64,000 bases of DNA from assembly GCF_016862395.1 (NCBI RefSeq), contig NZ_BOMW01000044.1, positions 47,080 through 111,079 on the forward strand. The letters run 5' to 3'. Numbering within the stretch: position 1 is the first letter of the stretch; every line of letters begins with the position of its first letter. Both the position numbers and the translations under genes were made by a program. This stretch comes from Actinoplanes siamensis. Its GTDB lineage: Bacteria > Actinomycetota > Actinomycetes > Mycobacteriales > Micromonosporaceae. Below are positions 43,947 through 52,313 of this stretch, piece after piece. The notes below the pieces were generated by a model that did not search any database, was not told where the DNA came from, and saw nothing but the letters and a program-made list of their open reading frames with translations.

Positions 43947-44711
43947 ATGGATCTGGAGCTCAAGGGCAAGCGAGCGGTCGTGACCGGCGCCAGCCGGGGC
44001 ATCGGCCTGGCGATCGTCCGGGCGCTGACCGCCGAAGGCGTCGAGGTCTTCGGCGGCGCCCGGACGATCAGCACGGAACTGGCCGGGGCGACCCCGCACG
44101 TGCTCGCGGTGGACCTGACCGAGGCGGACGGGCCGCAGCGCCTCGTCGACAGCGCGCTCAAGGCGTTCGACGGCCTGGACATCCTGGTCAACAACGTGGG
44201 CGGCCGGACCGTCTCGGCCAACGGCTTCCTGGACCTCGACGAGGAGGGCTGGCGCAAGGGCTTCGACCTGAACTTCTTCAGCGCCGTACGGTCGATCCGG
44301 GCCGCCCTGCCGAGCCTGGTGCAGAGCCGGGGCTCGATCGTCAACGTCGGCTCGGTGAACGGCCGGTTGCCGGCCCCGCGGCTGGTCGAGTACTCGGCCG
44401 CGAAGGCCGCACTGACCGCTCTCACCAAGGCGCTCTCCGAGGAGTACGCGCCGCAGGGCGTGCGGGTCAACACCGTGTCGCCGGGGCCGGTGCTCACCGA
44501 CACCTGGACCAGCCCGCAGCGCGCCGAGCGGATGGGCATGACCGTCGAGCAGGTGCTGACCACGGTGCCGAAGTGGATGGGCCTGTCGACAGGCCAGATC
44601 ATCGGCCCGGAGGAGGTCGCGGCGATGGTGACCCTGCTCGCGTCCGGCAAGGTGCCGAACGTGGTGGGTGCGGACTGGCTGATCGACGCCGGCATGCTGA
44701 AGGCGGTCTGA
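43947..44711 (+). CDS. SDR oxidoreductase
   Basis: 254-residue SDR with TGASRGIGLA near residue 13, NNVGG, Ser in NVGSVNG and YSAAK. The C-terminus ends VVGADWLIDAGMLKAV. It belongs to the FabG-like classical group. It is the only gene between a SARP-type promoter and a strong intrinsic terminator. Substrate not predictable; another ring or side-chain carbonyl of the aglycone is likely. Confidence 0.87.
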   Translation: MDLELKGKRAVVTGASRGIGLAIVRALTAEGVEVFGGARTISTELAGATPHVLAVDLTEADGPQRLVDSALKAFDGLDILVNNVGGRTVSANGFLDLDEEGWRKGFDLNFFSAVRSIRAALPSLVQSRGSIVNVGSVNGRLPAPRLVEYSAAKAALTALTKALSEEYAPQGVRVNTVSPGPVLTDTWTSPQRAERMGMTVEQVLTTVPKWMGLSTGQIIGPEEVAAMVTLLASGKVPNVVGADWLIDAGMLKAV

Positions 44712-44724
44712 GCCGCGGACCAGC

Positions 44725-44763
44725 GGAGGGGCCGGGTGCATCGCACCCGGCCCCTCCGTTTTT
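44725..44763. terminator. intrinsic terminator
   Basis: A perfect 15-bp GC-rich stem (44725-44739 and 44743-44757, loop ATC) is followed on the plus strand by GTTTTT, the textbook arrangement. It ends the SDR transcript at 44711 and, by symmetry of the stem, may also act on the convergent gene. Confidence 0.9.
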
Positions 44764-44783
44764 CACGGGGGTCGCAGTAATGC

Positions 44784-45536
44784 TCAGTGGCCGCCGGCCG
44801 TCGCGATGACCTCACCGTTGATGTTGCCGTTGGCCTCGGAACCGAGGAACACGATGAGCCGGGCGACGTCCTCGGGGGTCGCCAGCCGGCCGCTCGGGGT
44901 GTCCTTGCGCATCTGCTCGACGATCTCGGCATGCACGTTCTGCTGGCTCTCGGTCAGCGTGCTGCCGGGCGCGACGACGTTGCTCAGGATGCCGTCGCGC
45001 GTCCACATCAGACCTCTGACGAAGCCGTTCAGGGCGGCCTTCGCCGCCCCGTAGACCTCGGAACCGTAGAGCCCGGTGCGGGCGGTCACCGAGGACAGCA
45101 GGATCACCCGGCCCCAGCCGCGTTCGCGCATGCCGCGCAGCGCCGGCCGGATCGTGTGCATGTGGCCCTCGACATTGGCCCGCAGGTGCGTGAACCACTC
45201 GTCCGTGTCGATGTCCTCGAACGGCTGCAGATCCTCCGGGTTGATCCAGACGAAGGTCTGGGCGTTGGCGACGACCACGTCGATGCCACCCCAGCGCTCG
45301 AGGATCCGGGTCATGGCCGTGTCGATCGTCGCGGGGTCACGCAGGTCGAGGAAGGTGGCGAAGGCGCGGTCGGGGCCGCCGATCTCGGCCACCACCTTCT
45401 CGGCCTCCTCCGGCGCGGAGTGGTAGGTGATCGCCACCCGGGCGCCCTCCTGCGCGAAGATCTGCGCCACGCTGCGCCCGATCCCCTTGGTGCCACCGGT
45501 GACGAGCACCCGCTTGTCTTGCAACCCCAGGTCCAT
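44784..45536 (-). CDS. SDR oxidoreductase
   Basis: 250-residue SDR. It has TGGTKGIGRS, a variant VVANAQTF in place of NNAG, Ser in LLSSVTA and YGAAK. It ends NINGEVIATAGGH. Co-transcribed with the FAD monooxygenase at 45607 (70-bp gap). Loss of the first Asn of NNAG may alter the active-site water network. Acts presumably on an oxidised ring intermediate. Confidence 0.86.
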   Translation of the reverse strand: MDLGLQDKRVLVTGGTKGIGRSVAQIFAQEGARVAITYHSAPEEAEKVVAEIGGPDRAFATFLDLRDPATIDTAMTRILERWGGIDVVVANAQTFVWINPEDLQPFEDIDTDEWFTHLRANVEGHMHTIRPALRGMRERGWGRVILLSSVTARTGLYGSEVYGAAKAALNGFVRGLMWTRDGILSNVVAPGSTLTESQQNVHAEIVEQMRKDTPSGRLATPEDVARLIVFLGSEANGNINGEVIATAGGH

Positions 45537-45606
45537 GTGGTCAGCTCCTCATCAGGAAAATGATGGTCGGAAAAGGCGGCGGCCCGGCGGGCCGGGCCGC
45601 CGGGGT

Positions 45607-46953
45607 TCAGTCGTCGACCTCGCTGCGCGCGTCGTACATGCCGTCGAGGATCTTGGCCTTCATCGCCGGCACACGCTCTGCCACGCGCAGCGCCGTCCGC
45701 GTCGCGGCCAGAGCGACCCGGCCGACCACCGGCTTGTGGGTGATCTGGTCGCCGCTGGTCAGCTTGCGGGACTTGAGGACGGCCTCGAAGCCGTACTTGA
45801 TCATCTTGGTCTCGTACTCGTTGACCGCCTGCAGCAACGACTTCTGCCCGGCGTCCGCCTCGATGAGCCGCTTGCGCAGCAGCGCCGCGTCGCGCAGGGC
45901 GGTGTTGGCGCCGACGCCCATGCCGGGGGTCATCGTGTGGATGGCGTCGCCCAGCAGCGTCACGTTCGTGGTCTTCCACTGCGGGATCGGCACCGAGGTC
46001 TGGATGTTGATCGGGAAGCAGGAGTCCAGATCGGCCAGGTCGAACAGCTTGTGCATGTTCGGGTGCCAGTCGTGGCACATCCTCTTCACCAGCGCGACCA
46101 GCTCGGCGGGCCGCATCTGCATGACGGTGCCGGGGAACTTGTCGGTCGAGGCCCAGAAACCCCAGTTGATGTAGTCCCGGGTGTTGTCGTAGAGCAGCCC
46201 GGGCCACTTCTCCAGCAGCTCGGCCTCGTTGCCACCGATGTTGTTCTTGGCGCGACCGTCGCGGTCCCAGTTGAACTCCATCGAGTGCAGGATGCAGGAG
46301 TAGCCGTGCGGCGCCTGCATCAGCCCGATGCCCTGGAAGACGTGCGGCGGCAGCAGCGCTTTGGTCTGCTCGTTCATCGGCACCTTGGCGGTGATCGAGA
46401 TGATGCCGGCGTCGAGCGTCTTGGCGTGCGGCAGATACTGCTGGCGGACCCGGGACCGGGTGCCGTCCGCGGCGACGAGCAGGTCGCCGGTGGCCGAGGT
46501 GCCGTCCTCGAAGAACGCCGTGACGGTGCCGTCGGCGTTCTGCTCGTACCGGGTGAAGACCTTGTCGAAGTGGACCATGTCGTCGGCGTCGGTGAGCAGC
46601 ACCTGCCGCAGCGTCATGCGGCTCACCGACTTCTCCCCGCCGACCTCGTCGGTGAGCTCGCGCAGCTTGAGATCGAGCACCGAGCGCAGCTGCTCGTCGA
46701 GGAAGGTGAAGTAGCGAGGCTCGCGGGCGCAGGTGGCCACGAAGGTGGCGTAGAGGTCCGGAGACAGACATTTGTTGAGGGCGTAACTGCCGGTGCGGTC
46801 GATGCCGACGCGATAGCCGTACAGGCCGTCGGAACGGTGGCGGTGGCGCTCGTAGACGGCGACGCTGATGCCGGCCCGGCGCAGGCCGTGTGCCAGGCAC
46901 ATGCCGCCGGTGCCGGCGCCGATGATGATCACGTGGAACTTCGAGCCGGTCAT
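45607..46953 (-). CDS. FAD-dependent aromatic monooxygenase
   Basis: 448-residue class A flavoprotein: IIGAGTGGMCLAHGL at the N-terminus, LLVAADGTRSRVRQQYLP near residue 165, and TLLGDAIHTMTPGMGVGAN near 310. It is of the same general type as the enzyme at 22753 but clearly diverged. Related cluster enzymes perform ring hydroxylation or the oxidative ring cleavage that leads to xanthones. The ATG at 46953 follows GGAGGCAAC. Divergent from the SDR at 47187. Confidence 0.9.
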   Translation of the reverse strand: MTGSKFHVIIIGAGTGGMCLAHGLRRAGISVAVYERHRHRSDGLYGYRVGIDRTGSYALNKCLSPDLYATFVATCAREPRYFTFLDEQLRSVLDLKLRELTDEVGGEKSVSRMTLRQVLLTDADDMVHFDKVFTRYEQNADGTVTAFFEDGTSATGDLLVAADGTRSRVRQQYLPHAKTLDAGIISITAKVPMNEQTKALLPPHVFQGIGLMQAPHGYSCILHSMEFNWDRDGRAKNNIGGNEAELLEKWPGLLYDNTRDYINWGFWASTDKFPGTVMQMRPAELVALVKRMCHDWHPNMHKLFDLADLDSCFPINIQTSVPIPQWKTTNVTLLGDAIHTMTPGMGVGANTALRDAALLRKRLIEADAGQKSLLQAVNEYETKMIKYGFEAVLKSRKLTSGDQITHKPVVGRVALAATRTALRVAERVPAMKAKILDGMYDARSEVDD

Positions 46954-47109
46954 GGAGTTGCCTCCGATCGCAAGGGGTGCCGCTAACGTCATTAGACACA
47001 CTAGTGATATCCATATTAGGGCTATCGCGCCGAGATGCAAGCCGGACTTGCCGGCCGCTCCCGCCCCGCCACCCGTGACCAGGACTATCCGAGCCCACCC
47101 GCGAAACGA

Positions 47110-47151
47110 CCGAAGCCGGCACGAGCGGGAGTCGAGCCGCCCGGCCGACGA
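47110..47151. promoter_or_regulatory. SARP-type repeats upstream of SDR gene
   Basis: CCGAAGC (47110), ACGAGCG (47121) and TCGAGCC (47132) are at exact 11-bp steps, with CCGACGA 13 bp further, 36-77 bp before the start at 47187. The remaining part of the 233-bp gap has an AT-rich stretch with the palindrome CACTAGTG at 46999-47006, possibly the promoter or operator of the flavoprotein gene. Confidence 0.55.
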
Positions 47152-47186
47152 TCACCAGCGGAGTCCTACGAACAGGAGGTGGTGTC

Positions 47187-47873
47187 ATGCCGGACGCGAG
47201 GACCGCGCTGGTGACCGGCGCCAACCGGGGCATCGGCCGGGCGGTCGCCGCCGAGCTGCACCGGCGCGGACTACGGGTGATCCTCACCGCGCGCGCACAG
47301 CAGGAGGCGGCCGCGGCGGCCGCCGAGATCGGTGCCGGCGCGACAGGCCTGCGCCTGGACGTCACCAGCGACGATGCTGTCCGCGAGCTGGCCGTCGCGG
47401 CCGGCCCGGTGGACGTCCTGGTGTCCAACGCCGGCGTGCTGCTCGAGGACGGCGCGGGCGATCCGCTCACGGTGGGGATGGACGTCGTCGAGCGGACCCT
47501 CGAGGTGAACCTGCTGGGCGCCTGGCGGGTGGCGCAGGCCTTCGTGCCGGCGATGGTCGCCGGAGGCTGGGGCCGGGTGGTCTTCGTGTCCAGCGGCACC
47601 GGGTCGTTCAGCGCGGGGTTGTTCACCGGCAGCCCGGCGTACGCGCTGTCCAAGAGCGGACTCAACGGCCTCACCCAACTGCTGGCGACCGCCACCAAGG
47701 GCACCGGAGTGCTGGTCAACGCGGTCAACCCGGGCCCGACCCGGACCCGGATGATGCCGCACGGGCGGCGCAGCGTGCAGGACGCCGCGGTCGACGTCGC
47801 CGACGCGGCGTTGCTGCCCGACGACGGACCCAGCGGGACGTTCCGCCGCGGCGAGCAGGTCTTCGGGTGGTGA
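47187..47873 (+). CDS. SDR oxidoreductase
   Basis: 228-residue SDR: TGANRGIGRA, SNAG in place of NNAG, Ser in VSSGTGS and YALSK. Similar in type to carbonyl reductases. AACAGGAGGT directly upstream is a very strong ribosome site. It is a single-gene unit, bounded by a SARP-type promoter and two hairpins. Confidence 0.86.
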   Translation: MPDARTALVTGANRGIGRAVAAELHRRGLRVILTARAQQEAAAAAAEIGAGATGLRLDVTSDDAVRELAVAAGPVDVLVSNAGVLLEDGAGDPLTVGMDVVERTLEVNLLGAWRVAQAFVPAMVAGGWGRVVFVSSGTGSFSAGLFTGSPAYALSKSGLNGLTQLLATATKGTGVLVNAVNPGPTRTRMMPHGRRSVQDAAVDVADAALLPDDGPSGTFRRGEQVFGW

Positions 47874-47879
47874 GTGCTG

Positions 47880-47973
47880 GCGCCCCGGCCGGTGGCCGGG
47901 GCGCGAGTGGCCGGCCGGTCCGGGCCGGCGCGGACGGCGCCACCCGGCCGCCGATGGCCGGGTGGCGCCGTCC
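47880..47973. terminator. two consecutive hairpins between convergent genes
   Basis: An 11-bp stem (47880-47890/47894-47904) and an 18-bp perfect stem (47932-47949/47956-47973, 6-base loop) lie between the SDR gene and the convergent beta-helix gene. No T-run; probable termination on both strands. Confidence 0.7.
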
Positions 47974-47985
47974 GTGCGGGAGGGG

Positions 47986-49530
47986 TCAGCCGGTCACACC
48001 GGCGCCCTGGTCCGCGCCGATGTTCCAGGGCACGGTGAGCTTGTTGCCGAAGTAGTCGCGGCTGCCCGCGTGGGCGACCGGCACGCCGGTGTCCAGAGCC
48101 GGCGATCCGGCCCGCAGCCGGTAGCCCTCGGCGCTGTTCGTGCCCGGCGCCGCCAGCAGCGGATCGCCGACGATCGCTGTGGTGTCCGCGGCCGGCGGGG
48201 ACACCCGGTGGTAGAGGTTGTGGTCGTAGGAGGAGTACGGGTCCACGATGGCGGCGCCGGCCGCCGGACCGACGAAGACGTTGTCGGTGAAGCTGGTCGT
48301 GGCGCCCTGGAAGTTGGAGACCAACGTCGTGCCGACGGCCGTCCAGGCCGTGTTGCCGTAGATGCTCAGGTCGCCGACCGCGGGACACGGGATGTTGTAG
48401 ACGGCGAGCGGGGCGCCGAACCCGTACGAGCCGGTCGGGTGGTCGTCGTCACTGACGTTGAAGCGGTAGATGTTGCCGACCGCTGTCTCCCCCGCGCCGT
48501 TGCAGAACAGCAGGGCCCCACCGTTGTTGCGCTGGGTGAGGTTGTACTGGACGACAGTGCGGTTGGCGGCGTGGTCGATCGCGAACGCCTGGGACGGGTT
48601 CGGCCCGTTGCCGTCGGTGACCGTGTTGTACTGCAGGACGGTGCCGTTCGCGTTGCCCACCCCGATCCCGACCCGGAACAGCGAGGTGGCGTACCCGTAG
48701 TCGCGGACGATGTTGCCCTCGACCTTGGCGTCGACGGAGGCGAAGATGCCGATGCCGTCACCTGTCACGTGGGTCACCTCGTTGCCCTTGACCACCAGAC
48801 CGGTGATCGGCACGAACGCCGTGCCCGGGCCGGAGGGGAACTCCGCCCGCTTCTGCCAGCTGGACTCGGTGGCGATGCCCTCGCTGGCCACATCACGGAC
48901 GGTGCTGGCGGCCACCTGCACGTCGGCGAAGGTGGTCGGGACCGCCGAACCGGTCACCCAGAACACCACGCCTCCGCTGGGCACCGCGGTGTGCCGGTCC
49001 TGACAGTCACAGCCGTTGACGTCGTGCACGTCGACCCGCCTGACCCGGTAGTAGCTGCCCGTGCCGAAGTCGTTGAGCTGCACCAGGATGCCGAACCGGG
49101 GCTCCTGCGCGGCCGGCGCCGGGCCGTGGTTGGTGACCTCGAGGTCGCTGACCTCCCAGCCCTGCACGTTCAGCAGGTGCACGGCGGCCAGGCCGCCGGT
49201 GCCGACGATCTTCGGCTTGGTCCCGGAGCCGTACGCGCCGAGCGTGACGGGCGCCGCGGCGGTACCCGAACCCTGGGGGGTGAAGTCGCCCGCGCAGGTG
49301 ACCGAGCGCCGCAGCCGGATGCTGTCGCCGGGCCGGTACACCTCGGCGGAGGCGCGGCCCAGGGTACGCCAGGCGGTCTTCTGGGTGGTGCCGGCGGCGC
49401 TGTCCGAGCCTGCGGCGCAGTCCACGTAGAAGGTACGGCTGGACGAGGACGCCGTGGCGGCGGCCGGCGGCACGGCCGCCAGCATGGCGACCACCGTCCC
49501 GGCCACCGCGAGTATCGATCTCTTCCGCAC
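47986..49530 (-). CDS. secreted parallel beta-helix protein (copy 2)
   Basis: 514 residues with a Sec signal peptide (hydrophobic core about 6-27). The mature part begins FYVDCAAGSDSAAG, followed by right-handed beta-helix repeats. It shares VHDVNGCDC, SSWQKRA and a PGTAFVPITG stretch with the protein at 35504, showing common ancestry, while overall similarity looks moderate. Such proteins are usual for polysaccharide lyases, but no lyase active site is evident. It lies 19 bp downstream of the hydrazine operon and may be co-transcribed with it. Confidence 0.85.
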   Translation of the reverse strand: MRKRSILAVAGTVVAMLAAVPPAAATASSSSRTFYVDCAAGSDSAAGTTQKTAWRTLGRASAEVYRPGDSIRLRRSVTCAGDFTPQGSGTAAAPVTLGAYGSGTKPKIVGTGGLAAVHLLNVQGWEVSDLEVTNHGPAPAAQEPRFGILVQLNDFGTGSYYRVRRVDVHDVNGCDCQDRHTAVPSGGVVFWVTGSAVPTTFADVQVAASTVRDVASEGIATESSWQKRAEFPSGPGTAFVPITGLVVKGNEVTHVTGDGIGIFASVDAKVEGNIVRDYGYATSLFRVGIGVGNANGTVLQYNTVTDGNGPNPSQAFAIDHAANRTVVQYNLTQRNNGGALLFCNGAGETAVGNIYRFNVSDDDHPTGSYGFGAPLAVYNIPCPAVGDLSIYGNTAWTAVGTTLVSNFQGATTSFTDNVFVGPAAGAAIVDPYSSYDHNLYHRVSPPAADTTAIVGDPLLAAPGTNSAEGYRLRAGSPALDTGVPVAHAGSRDYFGNKLTVPWNIGADQGAGVTG

Positions 49531-49549
49531 TGCTCAGCCTCTCTGTCGA

Positions 49550-49906
49550 TCAGATCAGTTCCTCGATGTACGAGATGCCTGACGCACCGCTGCCGTCCAG
49601 GCGGCGCCAGCTCTCGCGCAGCCGGAGCCGGCCGTCGGGAAGCCGCTCCGGGGTGGTGACGCACTCACCGGCGACCACCCGGCCGTCGGTCATCAACTGG
49701 CTGTAGGCCAGGGTCAGGGTGCCGTCCTCGGCACAGCGGCCGACGAGACGGCCACCGCGCACGGCGCCACCGGCGAACTCGGCCCAGACGAAGTCACCGG
49801 ACTGGTGGTAGTGACCGATCGGGGTCCGGGTGCCGTCGGACGTCTCCGCGGCGGTGGACCGGAACCGCCGGCTGTCGTAGTTCCAGGCGCCGGCCGTCCC
49901 GGTCAT
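49550..49906 (-). CDS. small conserved beta-barrel-like protein
   Basis: 118 residues with alternating beta strands (WNYDSRRFRST, FVWAEFAGGAVRGGRLVG, LTLAYSQLM, RLRLRESWRRLDG). I recall small bacterial proteins of this pattern, often mislabelled N-acetylglutamate synthase; the true role is unknown. The ATG at 49906 overlaps the stop of the FAD-linked oxidase, so it is the fourth gene of the N-N-forming operon. A substrate-binding or lipocalin-like role is possible. Confidence 0.75.
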   Translation of the reverse strand: MTGTAGAWNYDSRRFRSTAAETSDGTRTPIGHYHQSGDFVWAEFAGGAVRGGRLVGRCAEDGTLTLAYSQLMTDGRVVAGECVTTPERLPDGRLRLRESWRRLDGSGASGISYIEELI

Positions 49907-51276
49907 CGGCCCTCCTGGTCGGCCAGGAGGTTGTAGTTGGACCGGAAGAAGTTGTCCGGGTCGAGACGTCGCTTGACCGCCTGCAACCGGGCGAACGCGT
50001 CCGCGCCGAAGGTGGCGCGGGCCCGGGCCCCGCCGCTGTCCGGGCCGTAGTTGATGTAGCCCTCGCCCCACCGGCTGTACGGCTCGGTGGCCGCGGCGAT
50101 CGAGCGGGCCCAGGCGATCTGCTCGCCGTCGGCTTCGGCCGGCTCCCAGATCGCCATGCCGGTGATGTTGAAGGCGGCGTCCCGGAACGGGACGGCGGTA
50201 GGCGTCGCCGGTGCGCGGCGGACCGCGCCGTGCAGTGGCTCGATCAGCACGGTGTCGTTGAAGGGGGCCCGGAACCGCCCGTTGAGGAACCCGGCGACCA
50301 GCCGGTCGACCAGCCGGTCCGGCAGGGCCTCCACGCACCGCGCGCTCCAGTAGTGCCGCAGTCCGAACGGCAGCCGGCCGAGACAGAGCTGCATCGACAC
50401 GTAGCCGCGCGTCTCCAGCCGCCAGTCCAGGACCGGCAGTGAGCGCAGGCGCTTCTCCATCGTCCGGCGGTACTCCTCGTCGGTGCCGCAGTACGCGACG
50501 CTGACCACGGCGGCGGCCTGCTGCATCGGGCCGTACCGCTCCAGCAGCAGGGTGCAGGTCAGCTCGTCCGGGGCCTCCAGCATGAGGTCGCGGAACAGGC
50601 GTACGGCCGGGGCCAGGACCCGCTCGGGGAAGGCGACGTAGCCGCCGTACACGGTGCTGACCGGGTGCAGCCGGAACCGGAACTCGCCGACGGCGCCGAA
50701 GTTGTGGCCGGCGCCGCGCATCGCCCAGTCCAGCTCGGGGTCGCCCGCCGCGTCCACGACCCGTTCCTCGCCGTCCGCGGTGACCATCCGATACGACAGC
50801 ACGTTGTCGCAGGTCAGGCCGTATTTGCCCATGAGGTGGCCGATGCCGCCGCCCAGGGTGAGCCCACCCACCCCGGTGGTGTCGAAGGTGCCGCCGGTGG
50901 TGGCCAGCCCGTACGCCGAGGTGGCCAGGTCGACGTCGCTCCAGGTGGCGCCGCCGCCGACGGTGGCGGTGCCGGTGGCCGGGTCGACGGCGACCCGGTT
51001 GAGCAGGCGCAGGTCGATGACGAGCCCGTCGTTGACGCTGCCGTAGCCGGCCACGTTGTGCCCGCCGCCCCGGATCGCGGTGGGGACGCCGAGATCACGG
51101 GCGGCGCGGATCGCGGCCGACAGCTCCGCGACGCTCGACGGCAGGCAGATCAGCGCCGGGCGGCGGTCGTGCATGCCGTTGAACAGCCCGCGCACTCCGT
51201 CGTACGCGGGATGGTCGCGGGTCAGGACGCGGCCCGGACAGGCCTTGGCGACGGCCTGATACAGGGTGGCGCTCAT
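49903..51276 (-). CDS. FAD-linked oxidase (BBE family), His-only flavin anchor
   Basis: 457-residue berberine-bridge-type oxidase without signal peptide. His73 in RGGGHNVAG anchors FAD, but the position of the second, cysteinyl anchor is Phe (GGTFDTTGVGG), so the flavin should be mono-covalent. The C-terminus has the usual NYNL ending (DPDNFFRSNYNLL). It is translationally coupled to the FAD amine oxidase at 51273 within the N-N-forming operon. It could oxidise a hydrazine or hydrazone intermediate, or a late polyketide. ACCGGAGGAGAGAG precedes the ATG. Confidence 0.87.
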   Translation of the reverse strand: MSATLYQAVAKACPGRVLTRDHPAYDGVRGLFNGMHDRRPALICLPSSVAELSAAIRAARDLGVPTAIRGGGHNVAGYGSVNDGLVIDLRLLNRVAVDPATGTATVGGGATWSDVDLATSAYGLATTGGTFDTTGVGGLTLGGGIGHLMGKYGLTCDNVLSYRMVTADGEERVVDAAGDPELDWAMRGAGHNFGAVGEFRFRLHPVSTVYGGYVAFPERVLAPAVRLFRDLMLEAPDELTCTLLLERYGPMQQAAAVVSVAYCGTDEEYRRTMEKRLRSLPVLDWRLETRGYVSMQLCLGRLPFGLRHYWSARCVEALPDRLVDRLVAGFLNGRFRAPFNDTVLIEPLHGAVRRAPATPTAVPFRDAAFNITGMAIWEPAEADGEQIAWARSIAAATEPYSRWGEGYINYGPDSGGARARATFGADAFARLQAVKRRLDPDNFFRSNYNLLADQEGR

Positions 51277-52313
51277 CTCTCTCCTCCGGTAGGTGCGGGC
51301 GTGCCGGCCAGCAGCCGGGCCGCGGCCTCGGCGCTGACGGCCAGCGCGGTCTTCGCGGCGCCGCCGCTGCCGCCGGCGAACGTGTACAGCGGCAGATCGG
51401 TGCCGGGCGCCCGGCGCAGCGCGAGCCGCCCGTCCGGGCTGTAGCCGTCGGCCGCCGCGACCTGGGCCGACACCGCGCCCAGGCGTACGCCGGGCAACCG
51501 TTCCCGGACCCGGCTGCGCAGCCGCGGCAGGCAGGCCGGGTCGAACCGGTCGGTGTGCGCGGGCACGTCCCAGCGGTCGGTGGGCAGGCCGAGCAGGAGC
51601 CGGCCCGGGCCGTCCGGCCGGCCGTACAGCCCGCTGGTCTCGTCGACGAACGCCGGTGGCAGCGGGCCCCGCGCCCGGCAGACGACGTACTGGACGGCTT
51701 TGGTTCGCAGGCCGGTGCCGGGCAGCAGGGCACCGGTCCAGGCGCCGGCCGCGACCACCACCACGTCGGCATCGATCCAGGTGTCGCCGGAGAGCAACTG
51801 CGGCCGGCCGGCGCCGGCGCGCACCTGGCGGACGGCCACCGGCAGCAGGACGCCGCCGCGGTCGAGCAGATCCCGCCGCACGGCGGCGGCCAGCCGGGCG
51901 GGCGAGAGGTAGCCGGCGGTGGGCTCGACCACGCCGGTGGCGCCGTCGGGCAGACCGGCCAGTCCCCACCGGGCGCGCAGCTGCGCCGGGTCGCACAGGT
52001 CGAGATGGCCGGGCCCGGCGGCCGCGGCCAGGGCCGCCGGGTCCGGGACACCCGGGCAGACGTACACCGAACCGGTCGCCCGGAAGCCCGCCCAGCCGGC
52101 GAGAACCGGGCTGCTCAGCAGCTCCGCCAGGCCGGCGGCGGCCGCTGCGGCGTTTACCGGGTCGGGCTCGAAGCAGCGGACGAGTCCACCGGAGACCGCC
52201 GTGGCGCCACCGGCCGCGGCGGCGTACAGGGTGACGCGGATCCCCCGGTACTGGGCCAGCCGCCAGGCCAGCAGGGAACCGGCGAGACCCCCGCCGATCA
52301 CCGCCACGTTCAT
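51273..52313 (-). CDS. FAD-dependent amine oxidase of the hydrazine pathway (Spb39-like)
   Basis: 346-residue D-amino-acid-oxidase-fold flavoprotein (glycine/sarcosine oxidase type): GGGLAGSLLAWRLA at the N-terminus, VVVAAGAWTG near residue 180, and a C-terminal FAGGSGGAAKTALAVS. In s56-p1 biosynthesis an enzyme of this type (Spb39) oxidatively cleaves the lysine-glycine N-N adduct to release hydrazinoacetic acid. The same role is inferred here because its gene is ATGA-coupled to the cupin-MetRS fusion. It could otherwise be a simple glycine oxidase, but that would not explain the gene order. Confidence 0.87.
   Translation of the reverse strand: MNVAVIGGGLAGSLLAWRLAQYRGIRVTLYAAAAGGATAVSGGLVRCFEPDPVNAAAAAAGLAELLSSPVLAGWAGFRATGSVYVCPGVPDPAALAAAAGPGHLDLCDPAQLRARWGLAGLPDGATGVVEPTAGYLSPARLAAAVRRDLLDRGGVLLPVAVRQVRAGAGRPQLLSGDTWIDADVVVVAAGAWTGALLPGTGLRTKAVQYVVCRARGPLPPAFVDETSGLYGRPDGPGRLLLGLPTDRWDVPAHTDRFDPACLPRLRSRVRERLPGVRLGAVSAQVAAADGYSPDGRLALRRAPGTDLPLYTFAGGSGGAAKTALAVSAEAAARLLAGTPAPTGGER

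Noticed and set aside
41897..44809. Plus-strand 970-codon open frame
   Set aside because: It is the antisense of the amidotransferase and an off-frame of the SDR gene; no recognisable motifs.
45311..48388. Minus-strand open frame of over 1000 codons spanning several genes
   Set aside because: It overlaps well-supported genes on both strands in another frame and is Arg/Pro/Ala-rich without domains, as expected of antisense reading in GC-rich DNA.
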